From WGA-3G sp963664215 (GTDB taxonomy: Bacteria > Poribacteria > WGA-4E > WGA-3G), in the NCBI GenBank assembly GCA_963664215.1, contig OY761015.1: a DNA stretch of 64,000 bases. One strand, 5' to 3'. Every line of letters begins with the position of its first letter. Position 1 is the stretch's first letter. A program made the translations under genes and the position numbers. Of this stretch, positions 8,546 to 16,576 are shown piece after piece. The notes below the pieces were generated by a model. It did no database searches and was not told where the DNA came from. It worked only from the letters and a program-made list of their open reading frames with translations.

Positions 8546-8550
8546 AGGTA

Positions 8551-9435
8551 TTACGGCACTGCGATTCCTACTGTCTTGCATGCGACGCGATAAACGGAGG
8601 TACTCGCCGTGATAAATAGCGTTTGCCAGTCATCTCCACCCCATGCCAAGTTCGCTGATCGTTCAGGAACGAGAATAATTCCGAGGTGTGTTCCGTCTGG
8701 TGCGAAGACCCAAATACCGTCAGGACCTGTTAAATAAACATTTCCGTGCGTATCGGCTTTCATTCCGTCCGGTTTCCCGGTATCTCCTTCCTCTACACCG
8801 AAGATGCGGTCATTTGTGAGTGTGCCGTCGGGTTGCACATCAAAGGCACGCACATGCATCCGTTCGGTGTCGTTAATGTAGAGGATGGACTCATCTGGTG
8901 AAAAGCAGATGCCGTTAGGTCTGTCAAAGTCATCAACGAGAAGGGTCAGTGTCTCACCGTTTGGGGAGAGGCGATAGACACCTTGAAAGTCGAGTTCCTT
9001 CTCCGATTCAACGCCGTAGGCTGCGCTTAACCCGTATGGAGGATCGGTGAAATAGATGCTTCCATCGGATTTCACAACGACATCGTTCGGACTGTTCAAA
9101 CGCTTTCCCTGGTAGTGTGATGCGATTGTGATAACGTCTCCGTCGGCTGTTGTTCTTGAGACCCGTCGGTTTGCGTGTTCACAGGCGACAAGGTGTCCGC
9201 CTTTATCGTAAGTCAAACCGTTTGACTTACCGGAGGGTTCACGAAAAACAGTCATTCCAGCGTTCACATCCCATCTCCGCATCTTGTTTGCAGGAATATC
9301 ACTGAAAAGCAGAAACTTCTCTGTCGCGTGCCAGAGCGGTCCCTCGGTGAATTCGCAGCCTGTTGCTATTTGTTCAACATTTGCCTCTGGATCGATCAAA
9401 TCCGTTAATCGTGCGTCGCGTACGTCAAGAGCCAT
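8551..9435 (-). CDS. SMP-30/gluconolactonase-like sugar lactone hydrolase
   Basis: A 294-aa six-bladed beta-propeller enzyme of the SMP-30/gluconolactonase/LRE family, which hydrolyses sugar lactones using a divalent metal. Visible features are CEFTEGPLWHATEKFLLFSDI near the N-terminus (metal-binding Glu), KSNGLTYDKGGHL, the NSPNDVVVKSDGSIYFTDPPYG block (metal-binding Asn), and RPNGICFSPDE with a later metal-binding Asp region. The ATG at 9435 has an AAAGGA site. It is the first gene of the sugar/dTMP operon. Substrate cannot be told from sequence. Confidence 0.88.
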   Translation of the reverse strand: MALDVRDARLTDLIDPEANVEQIATGCEFTEGPLWHATEKFLLFSDIPANKMRRWDVNAGMTVFREPSGKSNGLTYDKGGHLVACEHANRRVSRTTADGDVITIASHYQGKRLNSPNDVVVKSDGSIYFTDPPYGLSAAYGVESEKELDFQGVYRLSPNGETLTLLVDDFDRPNGICFSPDESILYINDTERMHVRAFDVQPDGTLTNDRIFGVEEGDTGKPDGMKADTHGNVYLTGPDGIWVFAPDGTHLGIILVPERSANLAWGGDDWQTLFITASTSVYRVACKTVGIAVP

Positions 9436-9560
9436 GTTTTTCCTTTCAAATATCCTTGACAACTCTCTCAATTAATGTTAGCATAGTTTTTAAAATAGTG
9501 GATATAGGATTTCGCGCAGTAAGAATGTAACTTGCACGTCCATTAGAATTAAAAAAAGAA

Positions 9561-9634
<74 letters not shown>

Positions 9635-9691
9635 ATCTTAAGTCAGGGAGGTTAACTGAATGAAACCGATCCTGATTTACATGTATTCTTA

Positions 9692-9720
9692 ATTTTAACA
9701 GATTCAGCATCTTTTGTCAA
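9692..9720 (-). promoter_or_regulatory. Sigma-70 promoter for tRNA-Arg
   Basis: Minus strand TTGACA (9720-9715), 17-base spacer, TAAAAT (9697-9692), about 60 bases upstream of the tRNA 5' end. It is near-consensus and well placed. Confidence 0.75.
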
Positions 9721-9756
9721 GTTTTTCCAGTGAAAAAATCTAAGGAGGAGATCAGG

Positions 9757-10878
9757 GTGAAACGTAAATTTCAGAAGTTCTCAATCCTCGCGGTTCTGGT
9801 TGTCTTTTTATTTAGTTTCGCACCCGATATTGTAGAGAGCCGCCGCGGTGGCGGTTTTCGGGGCGGCCGGAGTTTCAGTCGTAGCCGGAGTTATAGTCGT
9901 AGCACGACTCGGCGGAGTACGACACCGAGGCGTACCTATAGTAGCACGCGCAGCCGAAGTAGTACCAGTCGTTCTTATAGCAGTCCGCGGACTTCAACGC
10001 GAACGACCCGTAGCACGGGCAGTACCTATAGCCGAAGTAGCGCGTCGAGAACCACCGGCACACGTGCCAGCACCGTAGCACGCCAGAGACAGACGGCGAC
10101 GAGTCGGGCAAGAGCGACGACCGCGACAAACCGTAGTACAACTGCGACTCGGAATGCAACGCGCAGCCAACAACGTCAGGTGAAAGCACAAAACCGGAAA
10201 CAGGTCCGACAACTTAAAGCGGAAAACCGCAGTTTAAAACGCCAGAACAGAACAGCGAATCGAGAGACAGCACGCGCTCGTCGAGACGCCCGTCAAACGA
10301 TTAACGTCAATAACTTCGGGGGCTACTACCCTATGATGGGGTATTCAATGTATCCCTTGGCGGCGTCTATGGCGTTTAACAACCTCATGTTTAATATCTA
10401 TTTCCATGACTACTACAATCATGCGATTCGCCACAGTTACTTGTGGCACTACCACCATCGGGATTATGACAGGTCGCATTGGAGCGCAGAAAAACAGAAG
10501 GAATATGAGTACTACAAAGACTATTACGAGAGTCAAGGTGTTGAGCAAAACCCGAATTACGTAGATCCGGGCACCAATCGCGATGAGGATTATGTCGCAA
10601 GTTACGTCGAGGAGAATCCTGATGAGTTTTACGGGGAGGGTGCCGAGGCTTACACGGTTGATGAACTGCCAGATGAAGAGGCATTGAAGTCGGAACTCCT
10701 TGCCGCTGCCGAAGAAACGCCTACGGTAACATCGAACACAACCCGCGCACCACCAGCCACACGCACCGTTGTTGTCGAGAACAAGACATCCGGGGCGACT
10801 TGGTTCCTGCTTATCTTCGGAAGTATCCTCGTGATTGGCGTGGTTATGTTAGTAATGTATAACAAGGGTTATTTTTAG
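9757..10878 (+). CDS. Exported Ser/Arg/Thr-rich protein with C-terminal membrane helix
   Basis: Not a family I can name. The GTG at 9757 follows AAGGAGG by 8 bases and gives 373 aa; an upstream GTG at 9730 has no ribosome site. Residues about 1-28 look like a signal peptide (KFSILAVLVVFLFSFAPDIVES). Next comes a roughly 110-residue low-complexity block of Arg, Ser, Thr and Tyr (RGGRSFSRSRSYSRS), a basic helix-prone segment, a Tyr/His-rich middle, an acidic region, and a C-terminal helix WFLLIFGSILVIGVVMLVMY. Topology suggests an envelope protein with a strongly basic exported segment, perhaps binding polyanions. It lies 8 bp before the next gene and probably forms an operon with it. Confidence 0.8.
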   Translation: MKRKFQKFSILAVLVVFLFSFAPDIVESRRGGGFRGGRSFSRSRSYSRSTTRRSTTPRRTYSSTRSRSSTSRSYSSPRTSTRTTRSTGSTYSRSSASRTTGTRASTVARQRQTATSRARATTATNRSTTATRNATRSQQRQVKAQNRKQVRQLKAENRSLKRQNRTANRETARARRDARQTINVNNFGGYYPMMGYSMYPLAASMAFNNLMFNIYFHDYYNHAIRHSYLWHYHHRDYDRSHWSAEKQKEYEYYKDYYESQGVEQNPNYVDPGTNRDEDYVASYVEENPDEFYGEGAEAYTVDELPDEEALKSELLAAAEETPTVTSNTTRAPPATRTVVVENKTSGATWFLLIFGSILVIGVVMLVMYNKGYF

Positions 10879-10886
10879 GTAGGACT

Positions 10887-11510
10887 ATGGCACTATTTGG
10901 CAGAAAAGATGGCAAATCCCTGTTTGGTAGACGAAAGGACGCTGAACCGAAGAAACCGGTGCGGCACGAGTTGGTCGACATTCCACTTGACAGCATGATC
11001 GAGCTCTCCGACATCATCACGTATGAGGAGACAGGTGATACGTCCCACGCCTTCAAACTGGTCATACGGAAAAAATATGAGGCGGACAGCCTCCGTCGTT
11101 ATATGTATCACATCCGTGACGCTGAAGAGGAAGTCGTTATCGGTGTCGATCATGTCGCTGGAACGAAAGAAGACTACGAGATTTCCCGATGGATTGTTGA
11201 CGATGAGTGTGAACTCGGCGATCCGTTGCCGGATACCATGACGCTCTATTTTCCCGATCCAGAGAATGACAATGCGGACATCGCTGTCGAATATAACCGA
11301 CAAGACGTTGTCCCCGCAACACTCACCCTTACCAATGCCGAAGGGGAAGAAAAATTCGACGTTGAACTCCACGAATACGCCAATGATAACGACGAGTACA
11401 TGTCTATTGAACTCTGTGGCGACTGGTTGACTTTCTATGTCGGTGTACTCATCACGCGATCGGATATAGAAATCTATCCAGCGATGGAAGCACCTTCTAA
11501 ACGCAAGTAA
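10887..11510 (+). CDS. Hypothetical acidic cytoplasmic protein
   Basis: A 207-aa protein with no signal peptide. It starts MALFGRKDGKSLFGRRKDAE, a short basic repeat (FGRKDGK, FGRRKDA), followed by an acidic, beta-rich body. I recognise no catalytic motif. It follows the Ser/Arg-rich exported gene by 8 bp and precedes a strong terminator, so the two are a likely bicistron and may act together at the membrane. Its acidic body opposite a very basic partner is suggestive only. Confidence 0.75.
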   Translation: MALFGRKDGKSLFGRRKDAEPKKPVRHELVDIPLDSMIELSDIITYEETGDTSHAFKLVIRKKYEADSLRRYMYHIRDAEEEVVIGVDHVAGTKEDYEISRWIVDDECELGDPLPDTMTLYFPDPENDNADIAVEYNRQDVVPATLTLTNAEGEEKFDVELHEYANDNDEYMSIELCGDWLTFYVGVLITRSDIEIYPAMEAPSKRK

Positions 11511-11530
11511 GTTTTATCCCTGATCTATCC

Positions 11531-11567
11531 ATAAGGCGAGGTTTTCTGACCTCGCCTTATTTTATTT
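11531..11567 (+). terminator. Rho-independent terminator after the two-gene unit
   Basis: AAGGCGAGGT pairs with ACCTCGCCTT around TTTCTG and is followed by ATTTTATTT. It separates the exported-protein operon from the sigma-LRR region. Confidence 0.88.
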
Positions 11568-11780
11568 AACGAAAGCAAATGATCTACATCCCTTTTTGGC
11601 ATTCCCTATCTGCCTTATAGTCAGTTTTTTCAAATTATGCAGGTTTTCCTATCCGAAAATTCGTCTTTAAGGGTAGAGGGTATAAACTGCATCCCATTTC
11701 TTAGTTTTACCAACTTCACATTTGATTCAATCTTTTGGCAATATAAACACGACCGCGTCTGTTCATTAGGAGAGGAACTC

Positions 11781-14459
11781 TTGGAAAGAGAAGACGATGT
11801 TCAACTGATTCGTAGGGTCTTATCGGGAGATGACAAGGCATTTGATATCTTGGTTGGAAAGTATGAAAAAAGCGTTCATGCCCTTGTGTGGCGGAAGGTT
11901 GGCGACTTTCACTATGCTGAAGAGATTACGCAAGATACTTTTCTCCAAGCATACAAAAAACTCTCGACCCTGAAAAATCCGCATCAATTTGCTGGATGGT
12001 TGTATGTCATCGCAAACCGACTTTGCATTGATTGGCTACGAAAGCAAAAGCCTGCGATGCAATCATTAGAGGCAACATCTGTGAAAGAAATAGACAGTAT
12101 AACCTATGCGCGTTATGTGGAGGAAGACCGTGAGTTGGAAGCCGCCGAACATCGTCATGAGCTCGTCAAAAAACTTCTTGAAAAGCTCCCCGAGAGTGAA
12201 CGCACAGTTGTAACCCTCTACTATCTCGGCGAAATGACAACGAAAGAGATTAGCAAGTTCTTAGGTGTTTCTGTAAAGACGATTAGCAGTCGTCTGCGTC
12301 GGGCACGAGAGCGTTTAAAGCAGAAAGAGGAGCTCTTTGTCCAAGAGTATTTTGGCGGTGTGCAGTTATCAGCGAATATCAGACAGAACATTGCTCGGCA
12401 AGTCGCTGACTTGAAACTGACCCCACCCTCGGCTACGAAACCGTTGCTCCCGTGGGCAGCTTTCGGCACCGCCGTGGTTTTAGCAGCCTTATTGATGATG
12501 AGTATCAGCAAGCAATACCTCGCACATTTTCAGAAACCTTACAGTTTCGAGGCAACATCCGAACCTACCGTTGAAATTATTGATGCCCCTATCGTCCTGG
12601 AGACCGCCGCAAAACCATCCGTGCGAAATCAGATGGGACAAACTTCCACCATCAGTAAAAGTAATAGTATTGGCTTACACGATTCCAACAGGAATTTAAC
12701 ACCTAATGCCTCGGAGGATTCACTCAGGCTTTCTGAGGCACAGTGGATGCCGGATCCTGCCCTGCGACAGGCAGTTCGAGAAAAACTTGACATTCCGAAA
12801 GATGTGCCTTTGACCCAAGCATATCTTCAACAACACTTAACAAGTCTCGATGTGCGATACAAAGGGATCGTCGATCTCACAGGTTTAGAGCATGCGACTG
12901 ATTTACAGGCGCTTGTTCTAATAGGCAACAAGATTCAGGATATATCGCCTTTGTCTGGTCTAACCGGACTTGCTTTTCTTGATTTGGGAGAGAACCAGAT
13001 TTCAGACCTACGCCCGCTTGCAGCACTCACGCATTTAGAGACTTTACATATTTGGAAGAACCGAATCGAAGATATTTCACCGCTTTCAACGTTGGTCAAT
13101 CTCAAAAAGTTGTTAATAGAAAATAATGATGTTCGGGATTTTTCACCCATTGATGGGCTGACCCACTTAGAGGAGTTAGACAAGCGTGGCAATTTTCGGA
13201 TCGGTGATTATATATCGCGAATCGCGATAGGACCTCGTATCAAAGATAGGAAGTATCCTTCGGTCTTTTCAGCGTGGTATTACGATATGCTCAACGTACC
13301 AAACCTATCCGATGATGAGGAACTCGTCTATCACGATCTGTTTTGGGGTGGACCGGGGTTTCACCTGCAATGGCATCCTACACCGAGAGGGCTTCGACTC
13401 TTTGGTAGAATAGACGATGCGCACTGGAAAAGACAGTATCTGCTTTCGCAAAATCCTAACTTTCTAAGACTTGTGAGTCTCGACTACATCGATGCCGATC
13501 CAAGCGACTACTCTGAAGCGTGGCCCCATTGGATAAGAGATGCGAACGGTGATCGAGTTCGAGCGTACGCTGGTGGTTCAACCTTCCTGATAGATTTCAC
13601 ACATCCCGTTGTACAAGACATCCTCATTCAGAAAGCTCTTGCCGTAGCGAAATGCGGTCTCTACGACGGTATCTTCTTGGAACGGTGGCAGGAAGGCACG
13701 GTTACACTTGAGGATGACAAGGGCGTTTGCTATCGAGGTGTTAAAGCCGAGTGGTCGGCGAGAATATCTGTGATGCGTCGTATTCGTGAGGCTGTTGGTG
13801 ACAATTTTCTGATTATTGTCAATACGGGACGGCGTAAAGCTCAACTTTCTGCTCCCTACCTTAATGGGGCGTTCATAGAAGCTATTCTGGACGAAGGTGA
13901 TACGGCTTACACGCATGATCGTCTCCGAGAAATTGAAAGCACGTTGTTATGGTCGGAGCAGAACTTTCGTGGACCGCAAATAAATGCGCTTGAAGGTCAA
14001 GGGATTCCGTTTGAGCGTCCGGATTCTCCCCGGAACCAGCAAATGATGCGTCTTATTACGACTTTGGGCTTGACACACTCTGATGGCTACGTTTGTTATG
14101 TCATGGGAGTTACAGGCATAATCCATAAGCATGAATACGAAATCTCGCCCGGACATAAGATAGACCATATAGCAGGTAAGCGGCATAATCACAACCACCA
14201 ACACTATTGGTATCCATTCTGGGATGCCCCGCTGGGTCGTCCTGTGGGTGAGAAGGCGCAACTTTATCATAATAGCAAAGGACATGCGGTTGAGGGTTTA
14301 TTTATCCGTGAGTTCACCAACGGTTGGGCAGTCTACAATCGTAGCGGCAAGGAACAGAAGATTCGTTTACCGGCACAAACCACCGGTGTCGCGAATGGCA
14401 TCACCAGCACACAGCACACCCTCCTAGATTTAGATGGCGAAATTTATCTGAAAAAATAA
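11781..14459 (+). CDS. Membrane-anchored ECF sigma factor fused to LRRs and a glycoside-hydrolase-like domain (copy 1)
   Basis: I chose TTG at 11781 because it aligns with the starts of both paralogues and follows AGGAGAGGA; a longer frame exists upstream. About 892 aa. Sigma-70 region 2 lies near 8-80 (DKAFDILVGKYEKSVHALVW, FAGWLYVIANRLCIDWLRKQ). Region 4 lies near 132-190 (LPESERTVVTLYYLGEMTTK, VSVKTISSRLRRARERLK). One transmembrane helix is near 224-244, then a linker. The LRR cap MPDPALRQAVREKL is near 322, with four SDS22-like repeats. From about 480 comes a TIM-barrel-like region with LIDFTHP and YDGIFLERW, then a beta-sandwich end (EFTNGWAVYNRSGK). Sigma would be cytoplasmic and LRR/hydrolase outside. 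The hydrolase assignment is inference. Confidence 0.88.
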   Translation: MEREDDVQLIRRVLSGDDKAFDILVGKYEKSVHALVWRKVGDFHYAEEITQDTFLQAYKKLSTLKNPHQFAGWLYVIANRLCIDWLRKQKPAMQSLEATSVKEIDSITYARYVEEDRELEAAEHRHELVKKLLEKLPESERTVVTLYYLGEMTTKEISKFLGVSVKTISSRLRRARERLKQKEELFVQEYFGGVQLSANIRQNIARQVADLKLTPPSATKPLLPWAAFGTAVVLAALLMMSISKQYLAHFQKPYSFEATSEPTVEIIDAPIVLETAAKPSVRNQMGQTSTISKSNSIGLHDSNRNLTPNASEDSLRLSEAQWMPDPALRQAVREKLDIPKDVPLTQAYLQQHLTSLDVRYKGIVDLTGLEHATDLQALVLIGNKIQDISPLSGLTGLAFLDLGENQISDLRPLAALTHLETLHIWKNRIEDISPLSTLVNLKKLLIENNDVRDFSPIDGLTHLEELDKRGNFRIGDYISRIAIGPRIKDRKYPSVFSAWYYDMLNVPNLSDDEELVYHDLFWGGPGFHLQWHPTPRGLRLFGRIDDAHWKRQYLLSQNPNFLRLVSLDYIDADPSDYSEAWPHWIRDANGDRVRAYAGGSTFLIDFTHPVVQDILIQKALAVAKCGLYDGIFLERWQEGTVTLEDDKGVCYRGVKAEWSARISVMRRIREAVGDNFLIIVNTGRRKAQLSAPYLNGAFIEAILDEGDTAYTHDRLREIESTLLWSEQNFRGPQINALEGQGIPFERPDSPRNQQMMRLITTLGLTHSDGYVCYVMGVTGIIHKHEYEISPGHKIDHIAGKRHNHNHQHYWYPFWDAPLGRPVGEKAQLYHNSKGHAVEGLFIREFTNGWAVYNRSGKEQKIRLPAQTTGVANGITSTQHTLLDLDGEIYLKK

Positions 14460-14533
14460 CATTACTTGCCGATGTCAAAAGCGACAACACCATCACCATT
14501 TTCGATTTGGATGCTGTTGCGAATGCTTTTAGA
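14456..14533 (+). pseudogene. Orphaned dockerin-like tail after the copy 1 stop codon
   Basis: Directly after the stop at 14457, another frame encodes ADVKSDNTITIFDLDAVANAF. This matches the dockerin repeat that ends the next gene. One extra A in the A6 run at 14451-14456 would read straight into it. It is a degraded or slippage-accessible dockerin. Confidence 0.7.
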
Positions 14534-14567
14534 AATCCTTCGACTGCGTTCTGTGAAGGAATAAAAT

Positions 14568-16541
14568 ATGAAGATACATGTTAGATATTTTTTTATAGTG
14601 TTTTGTTTATGTGTTGTAATAAGTGTTCATGCTGAAGAGTGGATGTCAGACCCTACGCTCCGCGAGGCTGTCCGAGGAACACTTGACATTCCGGCACATG
14701 TCCCCTTAACACCGGCACACCTTCAATCCTTAGAGCGTCTTGATGTGCCAAACAAAGGGATTGTCGATCTGACAGGCTTAGAACATGCAACCCATTGTCA
14801 TGCCCTTATTCTGGAAGAGAATGAAATTAGCGATCTATCGCCTTTGTCCGGACTCACGAAACTTGCTTTTTTGGATTTATCACACAATCAGATTTCTGAC
14901 ATTCGACCACTGGCAGGTCTCACAGGGTTAGGTGGATTAAAACTTGCGAACAACCAAATTGTAGATATTTCACCGCTCGCAGGGTTAGTCAATCTCAATT
15001 TGTTGAATATAGCCAATAATCGAATTACGGATTTTTCACCACTCGCAGGATTAAATCTCCAAAGCCTGAATACAAAGCGTAACATTAGTGTTGATCTTAG
15101 CATGATTAATACATCCAAGATTACAAATCTTGAGCATGATTTGGTGTGTGATATTCAACGTCCTTCAGCCTATGAACGTGTCGAGAGTCGTGATTATCCA
15201 TCTCTTTTATCTGCTTGGGGGCACGTTTTAGAGGTCCACGAAAATAAATTTGAAAATATCCCAATCCATGATCTTTATTTCTGTTGCCCGAACGATCTGT
15301 ATCTTTACTGGGAACTTCGTAGCACCGCCAGCGGGACCAAACCAGTATTGATAGATCATATTTTTGAGGCGAAGCAGCGACGTGCCGAACTGTTATCACT
15401 AAACCCTAATTTAGTGATGTTAGTGCCTGTTGTCTATTACCGATTTGGGGGACTGGATTACAAAGAGATAGGGTTGGATTATATTTCCGATGATATTTTT
15501 CTCCGAGATGAACAGGGTAATATTGTTGAAGAATACTCGGGAGAGGGAGCAGCACCATTATTAGATTTCACGCTACCTCAGACGCAGCAATGGGTCAAGG
15601 ATCAGGTATTAGCAATTTCGCAATGCGGATTGTTTGACGGGATCATCCTTGATCATTGGGACCTTGGGCGAAGACTTGAAGGATATAGAACGCTTGAGGA
15701 AGAATATGCAGCAAGAGATGCTATTCTGCAGAGTATCCGTGAGATAGATGATGACCTCTTAATTCTTGTAAACGCGGGTACAGGTACGCATTCAAAGATT
15801 CCGAGATGGGCGCCCTATATCAATGGTATTTGGCTGGAGACGGGACCTGGAGCTAATTCTATATACGATGATCATGAAATTGCTAAAATCCAAGAAGCAC
15901 TCCTCTGGGCAGAAACAGAAGCACCTTTCCGAGAACCGGTCATCAATGCTATATCCGGGGGTGGTAATCCAGGGATCCCTCCAGATTCATCTGAGACATG
16001 GAAGGTCGTGCGTTCCTTGACAACACTCGCACTGACGCATTCCGATGCTTACCTGAAAATCAAAAATGGCGGAGTATTCAGTAAGCAACTTTGGGGAGTG
16101 GATATCACATATAAGGGCGTACATTCTGTCTGGCTGGAGTTCTGGGATGATTCCCTCGGTTATCCGATCGGCGGTGATGAAACCAAAGGCGTTCTCTACG
16201 AGACCTCCAACGGTGAAGAAATCGCGGGACTCTTTATCCGGAAATTTACCAACGGCTGGGCGGTCTATAACCGCAGTGGCAAGGCACAACGGATCCAGCT
16301 CTCAGAACAGGGGTCCGGGGTTTCAAGTGGTGTCACTGGTGTTCAGCACACAATCCCCGATTTAGATGGCGAAATCTATCTAAAGCAGGGAACAAATCCA
16401 GCAGACATCAATAACGATGGGATAGTGAACATCTTGGACCTGGTTGCCGTCGCAAACGCGTTTGGAAAACAACAACCGGATATCAACGGTGATGGTGTCG
16501 TCAATATTCTGGATCTCGTCGCGGTCGCAAATGCTTTTTGA
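14568..16541 (+). CDS. Secreted LRR / glycoside-hydrolase-like / dockerin protein
   Basis: 657 aa. A signal peptide (about 1-22, FIVFCLCVVISVHA) is followed by the LRR cap MSDPTLREAVRGTLDIP and four SDS22-like repeats. A region from about 200 to 590 is homologous to the extracellular part of the sigma fusions (LLDFTLPQTQQW, LFDGIILDHWD, beta-sandwich KFTNGWAVYNRSGK). The end is a duplicated dockerin pair (DINNDGIVNILDLVAVANAF and DINGDGVVNILDLVAVANAF). It looks like a soluble version of the receptor half of copy 1, with a dockerin in place of the sigma anchor. The dockerin implies docking onto a cohesin, which the neighbouring cytochrome proteins carry. Putative catalytic acids are the Asp residues in ILDHWD; substrate unknown. 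Confidence 0.85.
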   Translation: MKIHVRYFFIVFCLCVVISVHAEEWMSDPTLREAVRGTLDIPAHVPLTPAHLQSLERLDVPNKGIVDLTGLEHATHCHALILEENEISDLSPLSGLTKLAFLDLSHNQISDIRPLAGLTGLGGLKLANNQIVDISPLAGLVNLNLLNIANNRITDFSPLAGLNLQSLNTKRNISVDLSMINTSKITNLEHDLVCDIQRPSAYERVESRDYPSLLSAWGHVLEVHENKFENIPIHDLYFCCPNDLYLYWELRSTASGTKPVLIDHIFEAKQRRAELLSLNPNLVMLVPVVYYRFGGLDYKEIGLDYISDDIFLRDEQGNIVEEYSGEGAAPLLDFTLPQTQQWVKDQVLAISQCGLFDGIILDHWDLGRRLEGYRTLEEEYAARDAILQSIREIDDDLLILVNAGTGTHSKIPRWAPYINGIWLETGPGANSIYDDHEIAKIQEALLWAETEAPFREPVINAISGGGNPGIPPDSSETWKVVRSLTTLALTHSDAYLKIKNGGVFSKQLWGVDITYKGVHSVWLEFWDDSLGYPIGGDETKGVLYETSNGEEIAGLFIRKFTNGWAVYNRSGKAQRIQLSEQGSGVSSGVTGVQHTIPDLDGEIYLKQGTNPADINNDGIVNILDLVAVANAFGKQQPDINGDGVVNILDLVAVANAF

Positions 16542-16576
16542 GCACGACGCCTTTGATTTAAGGAAGAAAGAAATAC

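Noticed and set aside
9456..9484. Plus-strand TTGACA-17-TAGCAT
   Set aside because: It points through the antisense of the tRNA and lies about 270 bases before the next plus gene. The -10 is weak, so I did not call it a promoter.
11637..11780. Upstream extension of sigma copy 1 (MQVFLSENSS...)
   Set aside because: It does not match the N-termini of the two paralogues. The TTG at 11781 has a ribosome site and aligns with them.
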